Shown here one piece after another: positions 25,599 through 34,834 of a stretch of DNA of 64,000 bases; position 1 is the first letter of the stretch; every line of letters starts with the position of its first letter. Origin of the DNA: Dryocola sp032051265 (GTDB taxonomy: Bacteria; Pseudomonadota; Gammaproteobacteria; Enterobacterales; Enterobacteriaceae). The stretch spans positions 372,001 to 436,000 of the forward strand of contig DAMBYU010000003.1 of assembly GCA_032051265.1 (NCBI GenBank). The letters are read 5' to 3'. A program made the translations under genes and the position numbers. The notes under the pieces were generated by a model. The model saw nothing but the letters and a program-made list of their open reading frames with translations. It did no database searches and was not told the origin of the DNA.

Positions 25599-26986
25599 CC
25601 ACGCGCCTGAAAAACTGGCTGGGAACCATTGAAAGCCAGGAGCAGAAAATTGCTGTACTCCCGCCTTTTCGCCATTACGGAAAGCTGACCCGTGCCACGG
25701 GGCTGGTGATGGAGGCCGTTGGCCTTAAGTTGCCGATTGGCACGCTTTGCATCGTGGAGCGCGATACGGGTAATGGTATCGCAAAAGTTGAAAGCGAAGT
25801 GGTTGGCTTTAACGGTCAGATCCTCTATCTGATGCCGCTGGAAAACGTTGACGGGATTTTACCCGGCGCGCGCGTTTACGCTTTCGAAAGCGGCCCCGGG
25901 CTTACTCAGGGTAAACAGCTGCCGCTGGGACCAGAGCTGCTGGGACGCGTGCTGGATGCCAGCGCCCGCCCGCTGGACGGTTTACCGGCCCCCTGTCGCC
26001 GACAGCAGAGCACGTTGTTTACCGCACCCTTTAACCCTCTGCTACGCGATCCGATTAAGAACGTTCTCGACGTTGGCGTGCGAGCCATTAACGGTTTGCT
26101 GACCGTGGGCCGCGGCCAGCGTATGGGGCTGTTTGCCGGTTCCGGGGTAGGAAAAAGCGTGCTGCTGGGCATGATGGCCCGCTACACCAGGGCTGATGTG
26201 ATTGTGGTGGGGCTTATCGGCGAACGCGGGCGCGAAGTAAAAGACTTTATCGAGAATATCCTCGGTAAAGAAGGGCTTCGCCGTTCCGTGGTGATTGCCG
26301 CTCCGGCAGATGTTTCGCCAATACTGCGCATGCAGGGGGCGGTGTATGCCACCCGCATCGCCGAAGATTTTCGCGAACGCGGCATGAACGTGCTGTTGAT
26401 CATGGATTCATTGACCCGCTATGCCATGGCGCAGCGTGAAATCGCGCTGGCCATCGGCGAGCCTCCGGCAACCAAAGGCTATCCGCCTTCGGTGTTTGCG
26501 AAATTACCAGCGCTGGTGGAACGCGCCGGAAACGGGGTGAAAGGCGGCGGTTCGATAACGGCGTTTTATACCGTTCTGACGGAAGGCGACGATCAGCAGG
26601 ATCCGATTGCCGACTCGGCGCGAGCAATTCTTGACGGTCATGTGGTGTTATCGCGGCGACTGGCGGAATCCGGGCACTATCCGGCGATTGATATTGAAGC
26701 ATCGATAAGCCGCGCCATGACCGAGCTTATCGACAAAGAGCATTACAGAAAGGTACAGACGTTTAAGCAACTGCTCTCTTCTTTCCAGCGTAACCGCGAT
26801 CTGATTAGCGTGGGAGCCTACGCGGCAGGGAGCGATCCTCTGCTGGATAAAGCGATTGCGCTTTACCCGCAGCTTGAGGCTTTTCTTCAGCAGCCCATTG
26901 ACGAGAATTGCAGCTATGAAGCCTCTCATACGCTGCTGGAAAAGATTTTTTCTGAGCCGTCGAAAACTGACAGGGAGCGTAATTAA
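25595..26986 (+). CDS. fliI: Flagellum-specific export ATPase FliI
   Basis: FliI is the F1-beta-like hexameric ATPase that helps load export substrates. The start at 25595 (MTTRLKNWLG) overlaps the fliH stop. The 463 residues contain Walker A FAGSGVGKSVLLGMM (about 180-194), then VGLIGERGREVKDFIEN and Walker B VLLIMDSLTRYAMAQRE, and the ADSARAILDGHVVLSRRLA region. It joins fliJ by TAATG. Confidence 0.97.
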   Translation: MTTRLKNWLGTIESQEQKIAVLPPFRHYGKLTRATGLVMEAVGLKLPIGTLCIVERDTGNGIAKVESEVVGFNGQILYLMPLENVDGILPGARVYAFESGPGLTQGKQLPLGPELLGRVLDASARPLDGLPAPCRRQQSTLFTAPFNPLLRDPIKNVLDVGVRAINGLLTVGRGQRMGLFAGSGVGKSVLLGMMARYTRADVIVVGLIGERGREVKDFIENILGKEGLRRSVVIAAPADVSPILRMQGAVYATRIAEDFRERGMNVLLIMDSLTRYAMAQREIALAIGEPPATKGYPPSVFAKLPALVERAGNGVKGGGSITAFYTVLTEGDDQQDPIADSARAILDGHVVLSRRLAESGHYPAIDIEASISRAMTELIDKEHYRKVQTFKQLLSSFQRNRDLISVGAYAAGSDPLLDKAIALYPQLEAFLQQPIDENCSYEASHTLLEKIFSEPSKTDRERN

Positions 26987-27435
26987 TGGCAACGACCAGT
27001 CCAATGGATGTGCTGCGCGAACTTGCACAGCAGCAGCTTGATACCACTACCACGCAGCTGGGGAAGGTGCAGCAGGATTACACGCGTGCCGTTACCCAGC
27101 TTGAACAACTGGAGGCATACGAGCAGGAATATCAGCAGAATTTACAGGCGAACATGGCCGGGCAGGGCATTTCGGTGATGGATTGGGTGAATCATCAGTC
27201 ATTTATTGATTCTCTTGGCAAAGTGGTGCGCCAGCACGCGGGGCACGTTACTACCTGTAAACAGTCAGTCGATCTGGCGCTTTCGTCCTGGCGCAGTGAT
27301 AAGCAGCGTCTGAATGCTTTCGACACGTTAAAAAGTCGTGCGGAGTCGGTACGCGAGCTAAAAGAAAGCCGCTATGAGCAAAAATTAATGAATGAATTTG
27401 CGCAGCGCGCCTGCCTGGGGAAAAAAATCTTATGA
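26986..27435 (+). CDS. fliJ: Flagellar export chaperone FliJ
   Basis: FliJ is a coiled-coil stalk protein that links the FliI ring to FlhA. The 149-residue product is predicted almost wholly helical, rich in Gln, Leu, Arg and Lys (QLGKVQQDYTRAVTQLEQLE). The length matches E. coli (147). Family similarity is low, so the call rests on coiled-coil character and position between fliI and fliK. It overlaps fliK by 4 bp. Confidence 0.9.
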   Translation: MATTSPMDVLRELAQQQLDTTTTQLGKVQQDYTRAVTQLEQLEAYEQEYQQNLQANMAGQGISVMDWVNHQSFIDSLGKVVRQHAGHVTTCKQSVDLALSSWRSDKQRLNAFDTLKSRAESVRELKESRYEQKLMNEFAQRACLGKKIL

Positions 27436-28742
27436 TGGTAAATACCACGGCCTTAATGAACGCAACGCCTGGGGCGCAAACGGCGCAAGCCAGCATGGAG
27501 ACTACGCAGGGCGGCGATTTCACCGCCGCGCTTGAGAAAACGCAGCAGTTGCTTCCTTCGATGCAGGAAGGAATGCAGCAACCGGTTTCTCTGCCTGCGG
27601 CAGAAGCCCTGATAACTATCAGCCATGAATTACAGGGGGACGTTTTCGACTCTCTCAATAATCTGCCGGACAGTATCTTAAACGATAAGCCAACAGAGAC
27701 GGCTGACGGCCGGACTCCTGTTCTGGCGGACATGTCTGTTGAGTCGCAGCTTATGCACCTGCAAGCCCTGGTAATGCAGATGGATGCAGCAAATGCAGCA
27801 GCAGGTACTGCATTTATAGCAGCAGGTGCTGCAGATACAGTTACAGTAGCAAGTGCAGGTACCGCAGCCACAGATATAGCAGCAGGTAATGCTCAGCAGG
27901 CGAATGCGGCTGCAACTGCAGTTATCGAGGTCGGGGAGAGAGAGGCGGCCCTTGCAAATATTGCGCAGGCTGTGCTGACCACCCGTAAGAGCACAGCAGA
28001 CAGCAGTAACGCAGCTCCAGCAGTACTGGCTAAGCAAAGCTATTCGCCTGCGCAGGCAGCAGGCAGAGCCGGGAAACCGGTGATGCCGGCGACGCTCGAC
28101 CTGCCTGCACCCATGCAGCTAGAGAGGCCAGAGCAGACGATCGGCCTGTTTAAACCTGTGGTCGAAGGGGCTCAGGCGATCGCGGCTGAAGGACACTCCT
28201 CCTTCACACCTGCGGCTATTGCTCATGTGCATACGGCACCTGGCTCTTTACAACCGGCCTCGCATGCTGCATCGGTTCCCGTAACAGCAACGCCTGCGCC
28301 AGTCTTAACGCAGGAGATGGGGACGCTTGCCTGGCAGCAGTCTTTGGGCCAGCAGCTTGCGATGTTTACCCGCAACGGTATTCATAACGCAGAAATACGC
28401 TTAAATCCGGCGGAACTTGGCGCGATAAAAATTAATTTACGCATTAACAATGACCAGGCGAGTTTACATTTCGTCAGCGAGAATCATCAGGTTCGTGCTG
28501 CCCTTGAAGCGGCGATGCCACAGTTACGTTCCTCCCTGGCGGAGTCAGGTATCAGCCTTGAAACGAGCCGTGTGGATAGCAATGCTGCCCACTCCTGGGG
28601 CGGGTCTGCGCATTCTGAATGGGCGTCTGAACAGTCCGCTGAGGAGGGTAACGCTCACGATGCGCCTCAGGCCGATGCAGAGGATATAGTTATTCGTCCC
28701 ACGCAAATACGCCACGCTAGCGGAATAAATACCTTTGTTTGA
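27432..28742 (+). CDS. fliK: Flagellar hook-length control protein FliK
   Basis: FliK measures hook length and triggers the FlhB substrate switch. The 436-residue protein has a variable N-terminal ruler part and the conserved C-terminal Flg_hook domain (QQLAMFTRNGIHNAEIRLNP, ELGAIKINLRINNDQASLHF, LRSSLAESGISL). The central part contains a GCA-rich, alanine/glycine/threonine low-complexity tract (27783-27906) with codon use unlike the flanks. The start may be ATG 27432 or ATG 27435. Confidence 0.93.
   Translation: MMVNTTALMNATPGAQTAQASMETTQGGDFTAALEKTQQLLPSMQEGMQQPVSLPAAEALITISHELQGDVFDSLNNLPDSILNDKPTETADGRTPVLADMSVESQLMHLQALVMQMDAANAAAGTAFIAAGAADTVTVASAGTAATDIAAGNAQQANAAATAVIEVGEREAALANIAQAVLTTRKSTADSSNAAPAVLAKQSYSPAQAAGRAGKPVMPATLDLPAPMQLERPEQTIGLFKPVVEGAQAIAAEGHSSFTPAAIAHVHTAPGSLQPASHAASVPVTATPAPVLTQEMGTLAWQQSLGQQLAMFTRNGIHNAEIRLNPAELGAIKINLRINNDQASLHFVSENHQVRAALEAAMPQLRSSLAESGISLETSRVDSNAAHSWGGSAHSEWASEQSAEEGNAHDAPQADAEDIVIRPTQIRHASGINTFV
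27783..27906 (+). repeat. GCA-rich low-complexity tract in fliK
   Basis: Imperfect repeats of GCAGCAGGTRCTGCA and GCAGGTACYGCA with many GCA codons encode ANAAAGTAFIAAGAADT and a similar stretch after it. The same alanine codon is used almost throughout, whereas flanking DNA mixes GCG/GCC/GCT. This suggests slippage expansion of a simple repeat in the ruler region. Confidence 0.6.
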
Positions 28743-28880
28743 CGGTTACATTTAATTGCATAGTTGCCGTCACTAATTTCACTTATTCACTGAATTGTCT
28801 CAAAGGCTGTATGTAATAGAATGCTCTACTGATTAGGACATGCTTTACAGCGCCGTATTCATTTACAAGGTTTTCACATA
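28743..28880 (+). promoter_or_regulatory. fliK-fliL gap
   Basis: These 138 bp contain a TGACGG/CCGTCA dyad (28740-28772) with a long loop and no T-run, then AT-rich sequence leading to fliL. A promoter for fliLMNOPQR is expected here by analogy with E. coli, but I could not pinpoint it. Confidence 0.3.
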
Positions 28881-29381
28881 ATGTCAAAAAAGAATAAAAA
28901 TGACGCCGGGTCTGGTAAAAAAAGCTCGCTGATTATTTTACTTCTCCTGCTTCTGACCGTAGGTGCCTGCGGCGTTGCTGGTTTTACTTTTTATGAAATG
29001 AATAAAATGAAAGCTGATACCGCGAAGGATGATAAGACGGTGGAGGAGCCTGCTCCAACGCCTGCGCCGACATATATCCCTCTGGATGCATTTACCGTCA
29101 GCCTGAAGCCAGATGAAGACGATAACGATCGTATTTTATATATTGGGTTAACGCTGCGCGTTAAAGATGATAGTTCAAAAATGCTGGTTGAGGAGTTTTT
29201 ACCTGAAATCCGTAGCCGTCTACTTATTCTTTTTTCACAGCAAAGTTCTGAATATTTAGCTACCGATGAAGGTAAACGCCAGCTAATTGATAAAATTAAA
29301 TCGGTAATCAGCCAACCACTTGTTGATAATCGCAGCGCGGGTGTTACTGATGTATTATTTAACGCGTTTATATTACGGTAA
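28881..29381 (+). CDS. fliL: Flagellar basal body-associated protein FliL
   Basis: FliL is a membrane protein that surrounds stators and strengthens them, especially for swarming. The 166-residue protein has a Lys-rich cytoplasmic start, one transmembrane helix (about 15-37), a proline linker (EEPAPTPAPTY) and a periplasmic stomatin-like domain ending VTDVLFNAFILR. It begins the fliLMNOPQR operon, with fliM 5 bp after. Confidence 0.93.
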   Translation: MSKKNKNDAGSGKKSSLIILLLLLLTVGACGVAGFTFYEMNKMKADTAKDDKTVEEPAPTPAPTYIPLDAFTVSLKPDEDDNDRILYIGLTLRVKDDSSKMLVEEFLPEIRSRLLILFSQQSSEYLATDEGKRQLIDKIKSVISQPLVDNRSAGVTDVLFNAFILR

Positions 29382-29386
29382 ATTCT

Positions 29387-30397
29387 ATGTCTGATAGCGT
29401 ATTGTCGCAGGCTGAGATCGATCGCCTGTTAAATGGGGGCGGGGATGACGATAGTGACAGCGTTGCCGGTAACCCGGCGCAGAATGAAGGGCAAAACGAA
29501 GGGATTAAACCCTACAACCCTAACACTCAACGTCGTGTAGTTCGTGAGCGCTTACAGTCGCTTGAAATTATCAACGAGCGCTTTGCGCGTCAGTTTCGTA
29601 TTGGGTTATTCAATCTTCTACGACGCAGCCCGGATATCACCGTCGGCTCTATAAAAATTCAGCCTTACCACGAGTTTGCTCGAAATTTATCTGTGCCAAC
29701 TAACCTGAACCTGGTGCACATGAACCCGCTACGCGGAACGGCGCTATTTGTATTTTCACCGAACCTGGTGTTTATGACGGTAGATAGCCTGTTTGGTGGC
29801 GACGGCCGTTTCCCTACCAAAGTGGACGGTCGTGAATTTACACCAACCGAGCAGCGTATTATTGAGAAAATTTTGTCAATGGCGCTGGAAGCCTACGACT
29901 ATGGCTGGAGTTCGGTATTTAAACTGCAAACGGAATACGTTCGCTCTGAAGTACAGGTTAAATTTACCAATATTACTTCATCGCCAAACGATATCGTGGT
30001 TACCACGCCTTTCTCGGTAGATATAGGTGCTCACGTTGGTCATTTTGATATCTGTATTCCGTTTAGCATTATTGAGCCGTTACGCGAACTGTTAACCAAT
30101 CCGCCGATGGAAAACTCCAAACAGGAAGATGAGCAGTGGCGCAATACGCTGGTGACGCAGGTGCAGGATACCGAACTTGAGCTGGTGGCAAACTTTGCCG
30201 AAATTAATACCCGTCTGTCACGGGTTATGCAGCTTAAAAAAGGTGATGTCATCCCGATCGATAAACCCGAAAGCCTCATCGCCTATATTGATGGCGTACC
30301 CGTACTGTCTGGGAAATATGGTTGTGTCCATAACCAGTATGCTTTGAAAGTTGAGCATATGAAGAATCCCTCTTTAGTCTCTTTTAAAAAGGAGTAG
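29387..30397 (+). CDS. fliM: Flagellar motor switch protein FliM
   Basis: FliM forms the C-ring wall and binds CheY-P. The 336-residue protein has the N-terminal CheY-binding peptide LSQAEIDRLLNGG. The middle CheC-like domain includes PLRGTALFVFSPNLVFMTVD and the C-terminal SpoA domain includes KKGDVIPIDKPESLIAYIDG. All regions needed for switching are present. Confidence 0.96.
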   Translation: MSDSVLSQAEIDRLLNGGGDDDSDSVAGNPAQNEGQNEGIKPYNPNTQRRVVRERLQSLEIINERFARQFRIGLFNLLRRSPDITVGSIKIQPYHEFARNLSVPTNLNLVHMNPLRGTALFVFSPNLVFMTVDSLFGGDGRFPTKVDGREFTPTEQRIIEKILSMALEAYDYGWSSVFKLQTEYVRSEVQVKFTNITSSPNDIVVTTPFSVDIGAHVGHFDICIPFSIIEPLRELLTNPPMENSKQEDEQWRNTLVTQVQDTELELVANFAEINTRLSRVMQLKKGDVIPIDKPESLIAYIDGVPVLSGKYGCVHNQYALKVEHMKNPSLVSFKKE

Positions 30398-30403
30398 TTT
30401 CCA

Positions 30404-30808
30404 ATGAGTGATACCCCATCCTCATCTGATACTGACAAACAATCCATAGAAGATCTGTGGGGCGATGCGATGAGCGAGCAACTGTCAGTAGAAAGCAACA
30501 GCGCAGCCCCCCCTGGCACCCAGGAGCCTGTGGCGGCGCACTTATCTCAGGATCTTGACCTGATCCTTGATATTCCAGTCAAAATGACCGTGGAGTTAGG
30601 GCGTACCAAAATGACCATCAAAGAGCTACTGCGTTTAAGTCAGGGCTCGGTGGTAACGCTTGAGGGTCTGGCGGGCGAGCCGCTGGATGTTCTGATTAAC
30701 GGCTATTTAATTGCGCAGGGGGAGGTAGTGGTGATTTCTGATAAATTCGGGATCCGTATTACCGATATCATTACCCCTTCAGAGCGTATGTACCGCCTGA
30801 GCAGATAA
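30404..30808 (+). CDS. fliN: Flagellar motor switch protein FliN
   Basis: FliN forms the lower C-ring with FliM and docks FliH-FliI. The 134-residue product has a polar N-terminal tail and a SpoA domain with DIPVKMTVELGRTKMTIKEL and GYLIAQGEVVVISDKFGIRI. The length is close to E. coli FliN (137). It joins fliO by TAATG. Confidence 0.96.
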   Translation: MSDTPSSSDTDKQSIEDLWGDAMSEQLSVESNSAAPPGTQEPVAAHLSQDLDLILDIPVKMTVELGRTKMTIKELLRLSQGSVVTLEGLAGEPLDVLINGYLIAQGEVVVISDKFGIRITDIITPSERMYRLSR

Positions 30809-31218
30809 TGAATTCCCAGACAAAAACCCTTACCCATTCTTCGTCCTCATCCGTTGACGCCGGTACACCTGGTTCAGTGTTATTTAATGTTGGGGGCGCG
30901 CTTGCCCTGGTACTACTGCTGATTGCCGCCATCACCTGGCTTGCCCGCCGTGCGGGATTCAGGCCGCCGGGTAAGAAAGCCTCAGCGTTGCTGACCGTCA
31001 AGTGTAGCCAGTCACTTGGCCAGCGCGAACGCCTGGTCATTGTTGAGGTACAGGATAAATGGCTGCTGCTGGGAGTGACGCCGACAAACATTGCCTGCCT
31101 CGCGACCCTTGACAAGCAAAGCGGTGCGGAAGAGGTTTCCCACTCGCCGCTGGCGGGAGATTTTCAGTCCGTCATGCTCAACGTACTGAAAAAGCGCAAA
31201 CCGGAGTCAGAACAATGA
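30808..31218 (+). CDS. fliO: Flagellar export apparatus assembly protein FliO
   Basis: FliO helps assemble the FliP pentamer of the export gate. The 136-residue protein has a polar N-terminus, one transmembrane helix (about residues 27-48) and a cytoplasmic domain with LLTVKCSQSLGQRERLVIVE and LLGVTPTNIACLATL. The N-terminal ~25 residues are rich in Ser/Thr. It overlaps fliP by 4 bp. Confidence 0.92.
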   Translation: MNSQTKTLTHSSSSSVDAGTPGSVLFNVGGALALVLLLIAAITWLARRAGFRPPGKKASALLTVKCSQSLGQRERLVIVEVQDKWLLLGVTPTNIACLATLDKQSGAEEVSHSPLAGDFQSVMLNVLKKRKPESEQ

Positions 31219-31988
31219 ATGTTTTTCGGCATCTCTGGTTCCGTTGCCCGGTAACTTTATCCCTGCTTTTACTGCTTGTTATGGGCATTTTTATTCCCGC
31301 TCAGCACGCATGGGCCGCTAACAGCGATCTGTTGATTACACGTTCTGGCAACGGTGAGAGCTGGACTTTACCTGTTCAGACGCTGGTGTTGCTCACCTCG
31401 TTGACCTTTCTACCTGCCGTTTTGCTAATGATGACCGGTTTCACCCGCATCATCATCGTCTTTGGCCTGCTGCGCAATGCGCTGGGCACGCCTTCAACGC
31501 CGCCTAATCAGGTATTGCTGGGGCTTGCGTTATTTCTTACGTTTTACGTTATGTCGCCCGTCTTTAACCAGATTTATCAGGAGGCATGGCAGCCGTTAAC
31601 AGAAGATAAAATCAGCATGGAAACCGCGCTGGAAAGGGCGGCCGGGCCCATGCGCACCTTTATGCTGCAACAAACCCGGGAAACGGATCTGGCGCTTTAC
31701 ACCCGGCTGGCGAAAGCCAATAACTTCGCCAGCCCAGACGATGTGCCAATGCGCATTCTGCTGCCCGCCTTTGTTACCAGTGAGTTAAAAACCGGATTTC
31801 AGATAGGCTTCACGGTATTTATTCCGTTCCTGATAATCGATCTGGTGGTGGCCAGCGTATTAATGGCGCTGGGGATGATGATGCTGCCGCCAGCCACCAT
31901 TTCGTTACCCTTCAAGCTAATGCTGTTTGTGCTGGTTGACGGCTGGCAATTATTAACGGGCTCGCTAGCCCAAAGCTTTTTTAGCTAA
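31215..31988 (+). CDS. fliP: Flagellar export gate protein FliP
   Basis: FliP forms the core of the FliPQR export channel. The 257-residue product has a cleavable signal peptide ending near AQHAWA, as FliP proteins do. The family segments are VLLMMTGFTRIIIVFGLLRN, LGTPSTPPNQVLLGLALFLT and FQIGFTVFIPFLIIDLVVAS, with four membrane helices in the mature part. It is followed 12 bp later by fliQ. Confidence 0.96.
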   Translation: MNVFRHLWFRCPVTLSLLLLLVMGIFIPAQHAWAANSDLLITRSGNGESWTLPVQTLVLLTSLTFLPAVLLMMTGFTRIIIVFGLLRNALGTPSTPPNQVLLGLALFLTFYVMSPVFNQIYQEAWQPLTEDKISMETALERAAGPMRTFMLQQTRETDLALYTRLAKANNFASPDDVPMRILLPAFVTSELKTGFQIGFTVFIPFLIIDLVVASVLMALGMMMLPPATISLPFKLMLFVLVDGWQLLTGSLAQSFFS

Positions 31989-32000
31989 GCCAGGTAAATA

Positions 32001-32270
32001 ATGACACCGGAAAGCGTAATGGCGATGGGATTTCAGGCTATAAAGGTTGGCCTGTTGGTTGCGGCACCCATGCTGATGATAGCGCTCTTAACGGGGCTTA
32101 TTATCAGTATCCTGCAGGCATCTACGCAGATAAACGAAATGACACTCTCGTTTATTCCTAAGATACTGGCGATTGTTCTGGTACTGATTGTCCTTGGCCC
32201 CTGGATGCTCAGTATTTTCCTTGATTATATGCGCGCGCTGTTTAACAGCCTGCCTTATATCATTGGATAG
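32001..32270 (+). CDS. fliQ: Flagellar export gate protein FliQ
   Basis: FliQ is a small two-helix hairpin subunit of the export gate. It has 89 residues (E. coli 89), starting MTPESVMAMGFQAIKVGL, with QASTQINEMTLSFIPKILAI as the conserved turn. It is separated from fliR by only 2 bp. Confidence 0.96.
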   Translation: MTPESVMAMGFQAIKVGLLVAAPMLMIALLTGLIISILQASTQINEMTLSFIPKILAIVLVLIVLGPWMLSIFLDYMRALFNSLPYIIG

Positions 32271-32272
32271 CC

Positions 32273-33058
32273 ATGTATTCCCTGTCCGTTGAAAGCCTCT
32301 ATTTTCAAATCAGCCACCTTTTTTGGCCTGCGCTGAGGATCCTTGCTTTATTCAGCACGGCCCCTGTCTTCAGTGGAAAAGAGCTGAGTAAAAAGGCCAA
32401 AGTCGGTCTGGCTTTGTGCATCTCTTTTTTAATCGGCCAGAATTTGCCGGATAGCCATATTATTATTTTTTCCTGGCAGGGCGTGGGGGTGGCAGCGCAG
32501 CAGTTCATTATCGGCGCGGCGATGGGGCTAACGGTGCAGCTCATTTTTGTCACGGTAAGAAGTGCCGGGGAAATTATAGGCCTGCAAATGGGGCTTTCCT
32601 TTGCCACCTTCTTCGATCCCTCCGGTGGGCAGAACATGCCGATCATTGCCAGGATATTAAACCTGCTGGCGACGCTGCTTTTTTTGTCCTTTGATGGCCA
32701 CTTATGGATGTTAACTATCCTCGCGCAGAGCTTTGAAGTCCTGCCCATTGGTGGCACGAGGCTACATCCGGAAGGATTTTATTACCTGGCGCAGACCGGC
32801 GGATTGATATTTCGCTGCGGGCTGATGCTGGGCCTGCCTGTTGTCACTTTACTGCTGGCAATAAACTTTACCCTCGGCTTGCTCAACCGCTTAACGCCTC
32901 AGCTTTCTATTTTTGTTATAGGTTTTCCACTGACGCTGACGATAGGTATGGGCGCGCTGGCCCTGATGATGTATACCCTGTCGCCTTTTATTGAAAACCT
33001 TATGGAAGATATATTCAACCAGCTTTCGCACATAATTATGTTATTTTCTGGTGGGTAG
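32273..33058 (+). CDS. fliR: Flagellar export gate protein FliR
   Basis: FliR completes the FliP5Q4R1 gate. The 261-residue, six-helix protein matches the E. coli length. It has FWPALRILALFSTAPVFSGK near the N-terminus, EIIGLQMGLSFATFFDPSGG, and LLNRLTPQLSIFVIGFPLTL. It is the last fli gene. No flhB fusion or downstream fli gene follows. Confidence 0.96.
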   Translation: MYSLSVESLYFQISHLFWPALRILALFSTAPVFSGKELSKKAKVGLALCISFLIGQNLPDSHIIIFSWQGVGVAAQQFIIGAAMGLTVQLIFVTVRSAGEIIGLQMGLSFATFFDPSGGQNMPIIARILNLLATLLFLSFDGHLWMLTILAQSFEVLPIGGTRLHPEGFYYLAQTGGLIFRCGLMLGLPVVTLLLAINFTLGLLNRLTPQLSIFVIGFPLTLTIGMGALALMMYTLSPFIENLMEDIFNQLSHIIMLFSGG

Positions 33059-33164
33059 TGTTCAGGCTTCTTTTGTAGGGAAATCATTCTCTTGTGTTAT
33101 TCGGTTAATTGTATTTAAAAATTTTAACGTATAATCTTGACGTTGGCTTTGTGTTTCTAATAAC

Positions 33165-33190
33165 TAAAGTGCTTAGAAGCCTGCCGTTAG
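33165..33190 (+). promoter_or_regulatory. FliA (sigma-28) type promoter of the receptor gene
   Basis: TAAAGTGC (33165-33172), a 10-bp spacer and GCCGTTAG (33183-33190) resemble the sigma-28 consensus and lie about 70 bp before the receptor gene. The remainder of the 201-bp gap after fliR is AT-rich without a gene. Confidence 0.6.
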
Positions 33191-33259
33191 CGATATAGGG
33201 TTTATGCTTCAGGTAAAAGTATATTACTCTTGCGGCAGTAATTTTTAAAGGAATATACT

Positions 33260-34807
33260 ATGAAAACATTTAAGATATCTACCTTAATTAAAGGGATATT
33301 AGCAATCCTTTGTTTAAGTATGGTTATAATCAGTTTGTATTCGATTAAATCTATGTACGATGCGGGTGAGTCCGTTAAAAACTTGCAGCTTGCCGCGAAT
33401 GAACTAAGAAACCTGCGCACGATGAATGCACACCTTACCCAGGCGCGGGGTGATATTAACTATGTTTATAACGATGATTCAGCCAGCAACGAGCGTTTAG
33501 CTAAAAAGGCTACAGCTGTTCGTAACGACCTTGAACAGGCTAAACGCGCCGCGGACGAGTTCGTCAAAATTAAACACTCAGACCCGGAACGAGCCGCACT
33601 TACCAATAATATTATTCAGAAAGCTGATGCATTAATGGAAAGCTATGCTGATAATGCGCAAAAGCTTGCGGCTTATGTCAACCATGGATTCAACAATGGT
33701 GTCAGGGAAGTAGCCCTTGATGAAGCAATTAGTGAATATAATGACTATAACGAAAAGGTTGGCGACCAGCTGGTCGATAATTTTGAACGCGAACGCGAAG
33801 AAACGCTAATTGTAATGGGGGTCATGCTGCTGGTTGCGGTTATGATCTCATTCTTCTCCTGGCTAGTCATTAAAAAGAGCGTCTTTGAGCGTCTCGCTAC
33901 TGCCTCGTCAATACTTGAGAACATTGGTGCCGGTCAGCTTTACCACCAATTTGAAATTGGTGCACGCAACGAAATCGGCGCCATGATGGCATCGTTGCAG
34001 AACATGAATACGTCGCTGACGAAGATTATCTCATCGGTGCGTAACACTTCTGAGCGAATCGGCGTTGACGCTGCAGAAATCGATCGCGGTAATGAAAACC
34101 TGGCATCCCGGACTGAACAGCAGGCCAGTGCACTGCAGCAAACTGCGGCCAGTATGGAAGAAATTAAAACCACCGTTTCCAGTAATGCTGAAAATGCCCG
34201 TCAGGCCAATGAACTGGCCCGTCAGGCACGAATGACTGCAAATAATGGTTCTGTGGCCATGCATGATGTTGTCACCACGATGGAGAAAATTTCTCTTAGC
34301 GCGATGAAAATCTCTGAGATCAACAGCGTCATCGACGGCATTGCAAACCAGACCAATATCCTCGCATTGAACGCAGCGGTGGAAGCTGCACGAGCCGGAG
34401 AACAGGGCCGGGGCTTTTCCGTTGTTGCAACCGAAGTTCGTAACCTGGCTAAACGCAGTGCTGATGCAGCGAAGGAGATAAGCCAGTTGATTGATCAGTC
34501 GGTTAAAAACGTTTATGACGGCTCTCAGCTTATCGAAAATGCCGGAAAAACGATGGAAGAGATCGTGACCTCTGTTACCCACGTCAGCGAGATCATGCAG
34601 GAAATTACGCAAGCGTCCGAAGAACAAAGTACGGGAATTGGGCAGATTGCCACGGCTGTTAACGAAATGGATCTGGCGACGCAGCAGAATGCTACTTTTG
34701 TCGAGGAAGCAAGCCAAATGACGCATAAAGTAAACGCTCAGGGCCTTGAGCTGTTGAAAACGGTATCGCTGTTCCAGCTCAGCCCGGCAGGCCTGAGACC
34801 TCAGTAG
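33260..34807 (+). CDS. Methyl-accepting chemotaxis protein
   Basis: This transmembrane chemoreceptor signals through CheW/CheA. The 515-residue protein has TM1 at about 9-29, a periplasmic four-helix-bundle ligand domain (30-181) and TM2 (182-204). A HAMP domain and a long signalling coiled coil follow, with the hairpin tip AARAGEQGRGFSVVATEVR. Methylation-site helices are visible (RTEQQASALQQTAASMEEI). It ends SPAGLRPQ and lacks the NWETF-type pentapeptide that recruits CheR/CheB to Tsr and Tar. In the ligand domain only the first of the three arginines that bind amino acids in Tar/Tsr appears kept (QARGDINYVY), so the ligand is unknown. It is the only receptor gene in the window. Confidence 0.93.
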   Translation: MKTFKISTLIKGILAILCLSMVIISLYSIKSMYDAGESVKNLQLAANELRNLRTMNAHLTQARGDINYVYNDDSASNERLAKKATAVRNDLEQAKRAADEFVKIKHSDPERAALTNNIIQKADALMESYADNAQKLAAYVNHGFNNGVREVALDEAISEYNDYNEKVGDQLVDNFEREREETLIVMGVMLLVAVMISFFSWLVIKKSVFERLATASSILENIGAGQLYHQFEIGARNEIGAMMASLQNMNTSLTKIISSVRNTSERIGVDAAEIDRGNENLASRTEQQASALQQTAASMEEIKTTVSSNAENARQANELARQARMTANNGSVAMHDVVTTMEKISLSAMKISEINSVIDGIANQTNILALNAAVEAARAGEQGRGFSVVATEVRNLAKRSADAAKEISQLIDQSVKNVYDGSQLIENAGKTMEEIVTSVTHVSEIMQEITQASEEQSTGIGQIATAVNEMDLATQQNATFVEEASQMTHKVNAQGLELLKTVSLFQLSPAGLRPQ

Positions 34808-34834
34808 AAATAACGACTGCGCTAGCTGAGTCCT

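Noticed and set aside
27783..27906. GCA-rich repeats considered as a CRISPR or minisatellite
   Set aside because: There are no regular spacers or constant period. The tract is in frame within fliK.
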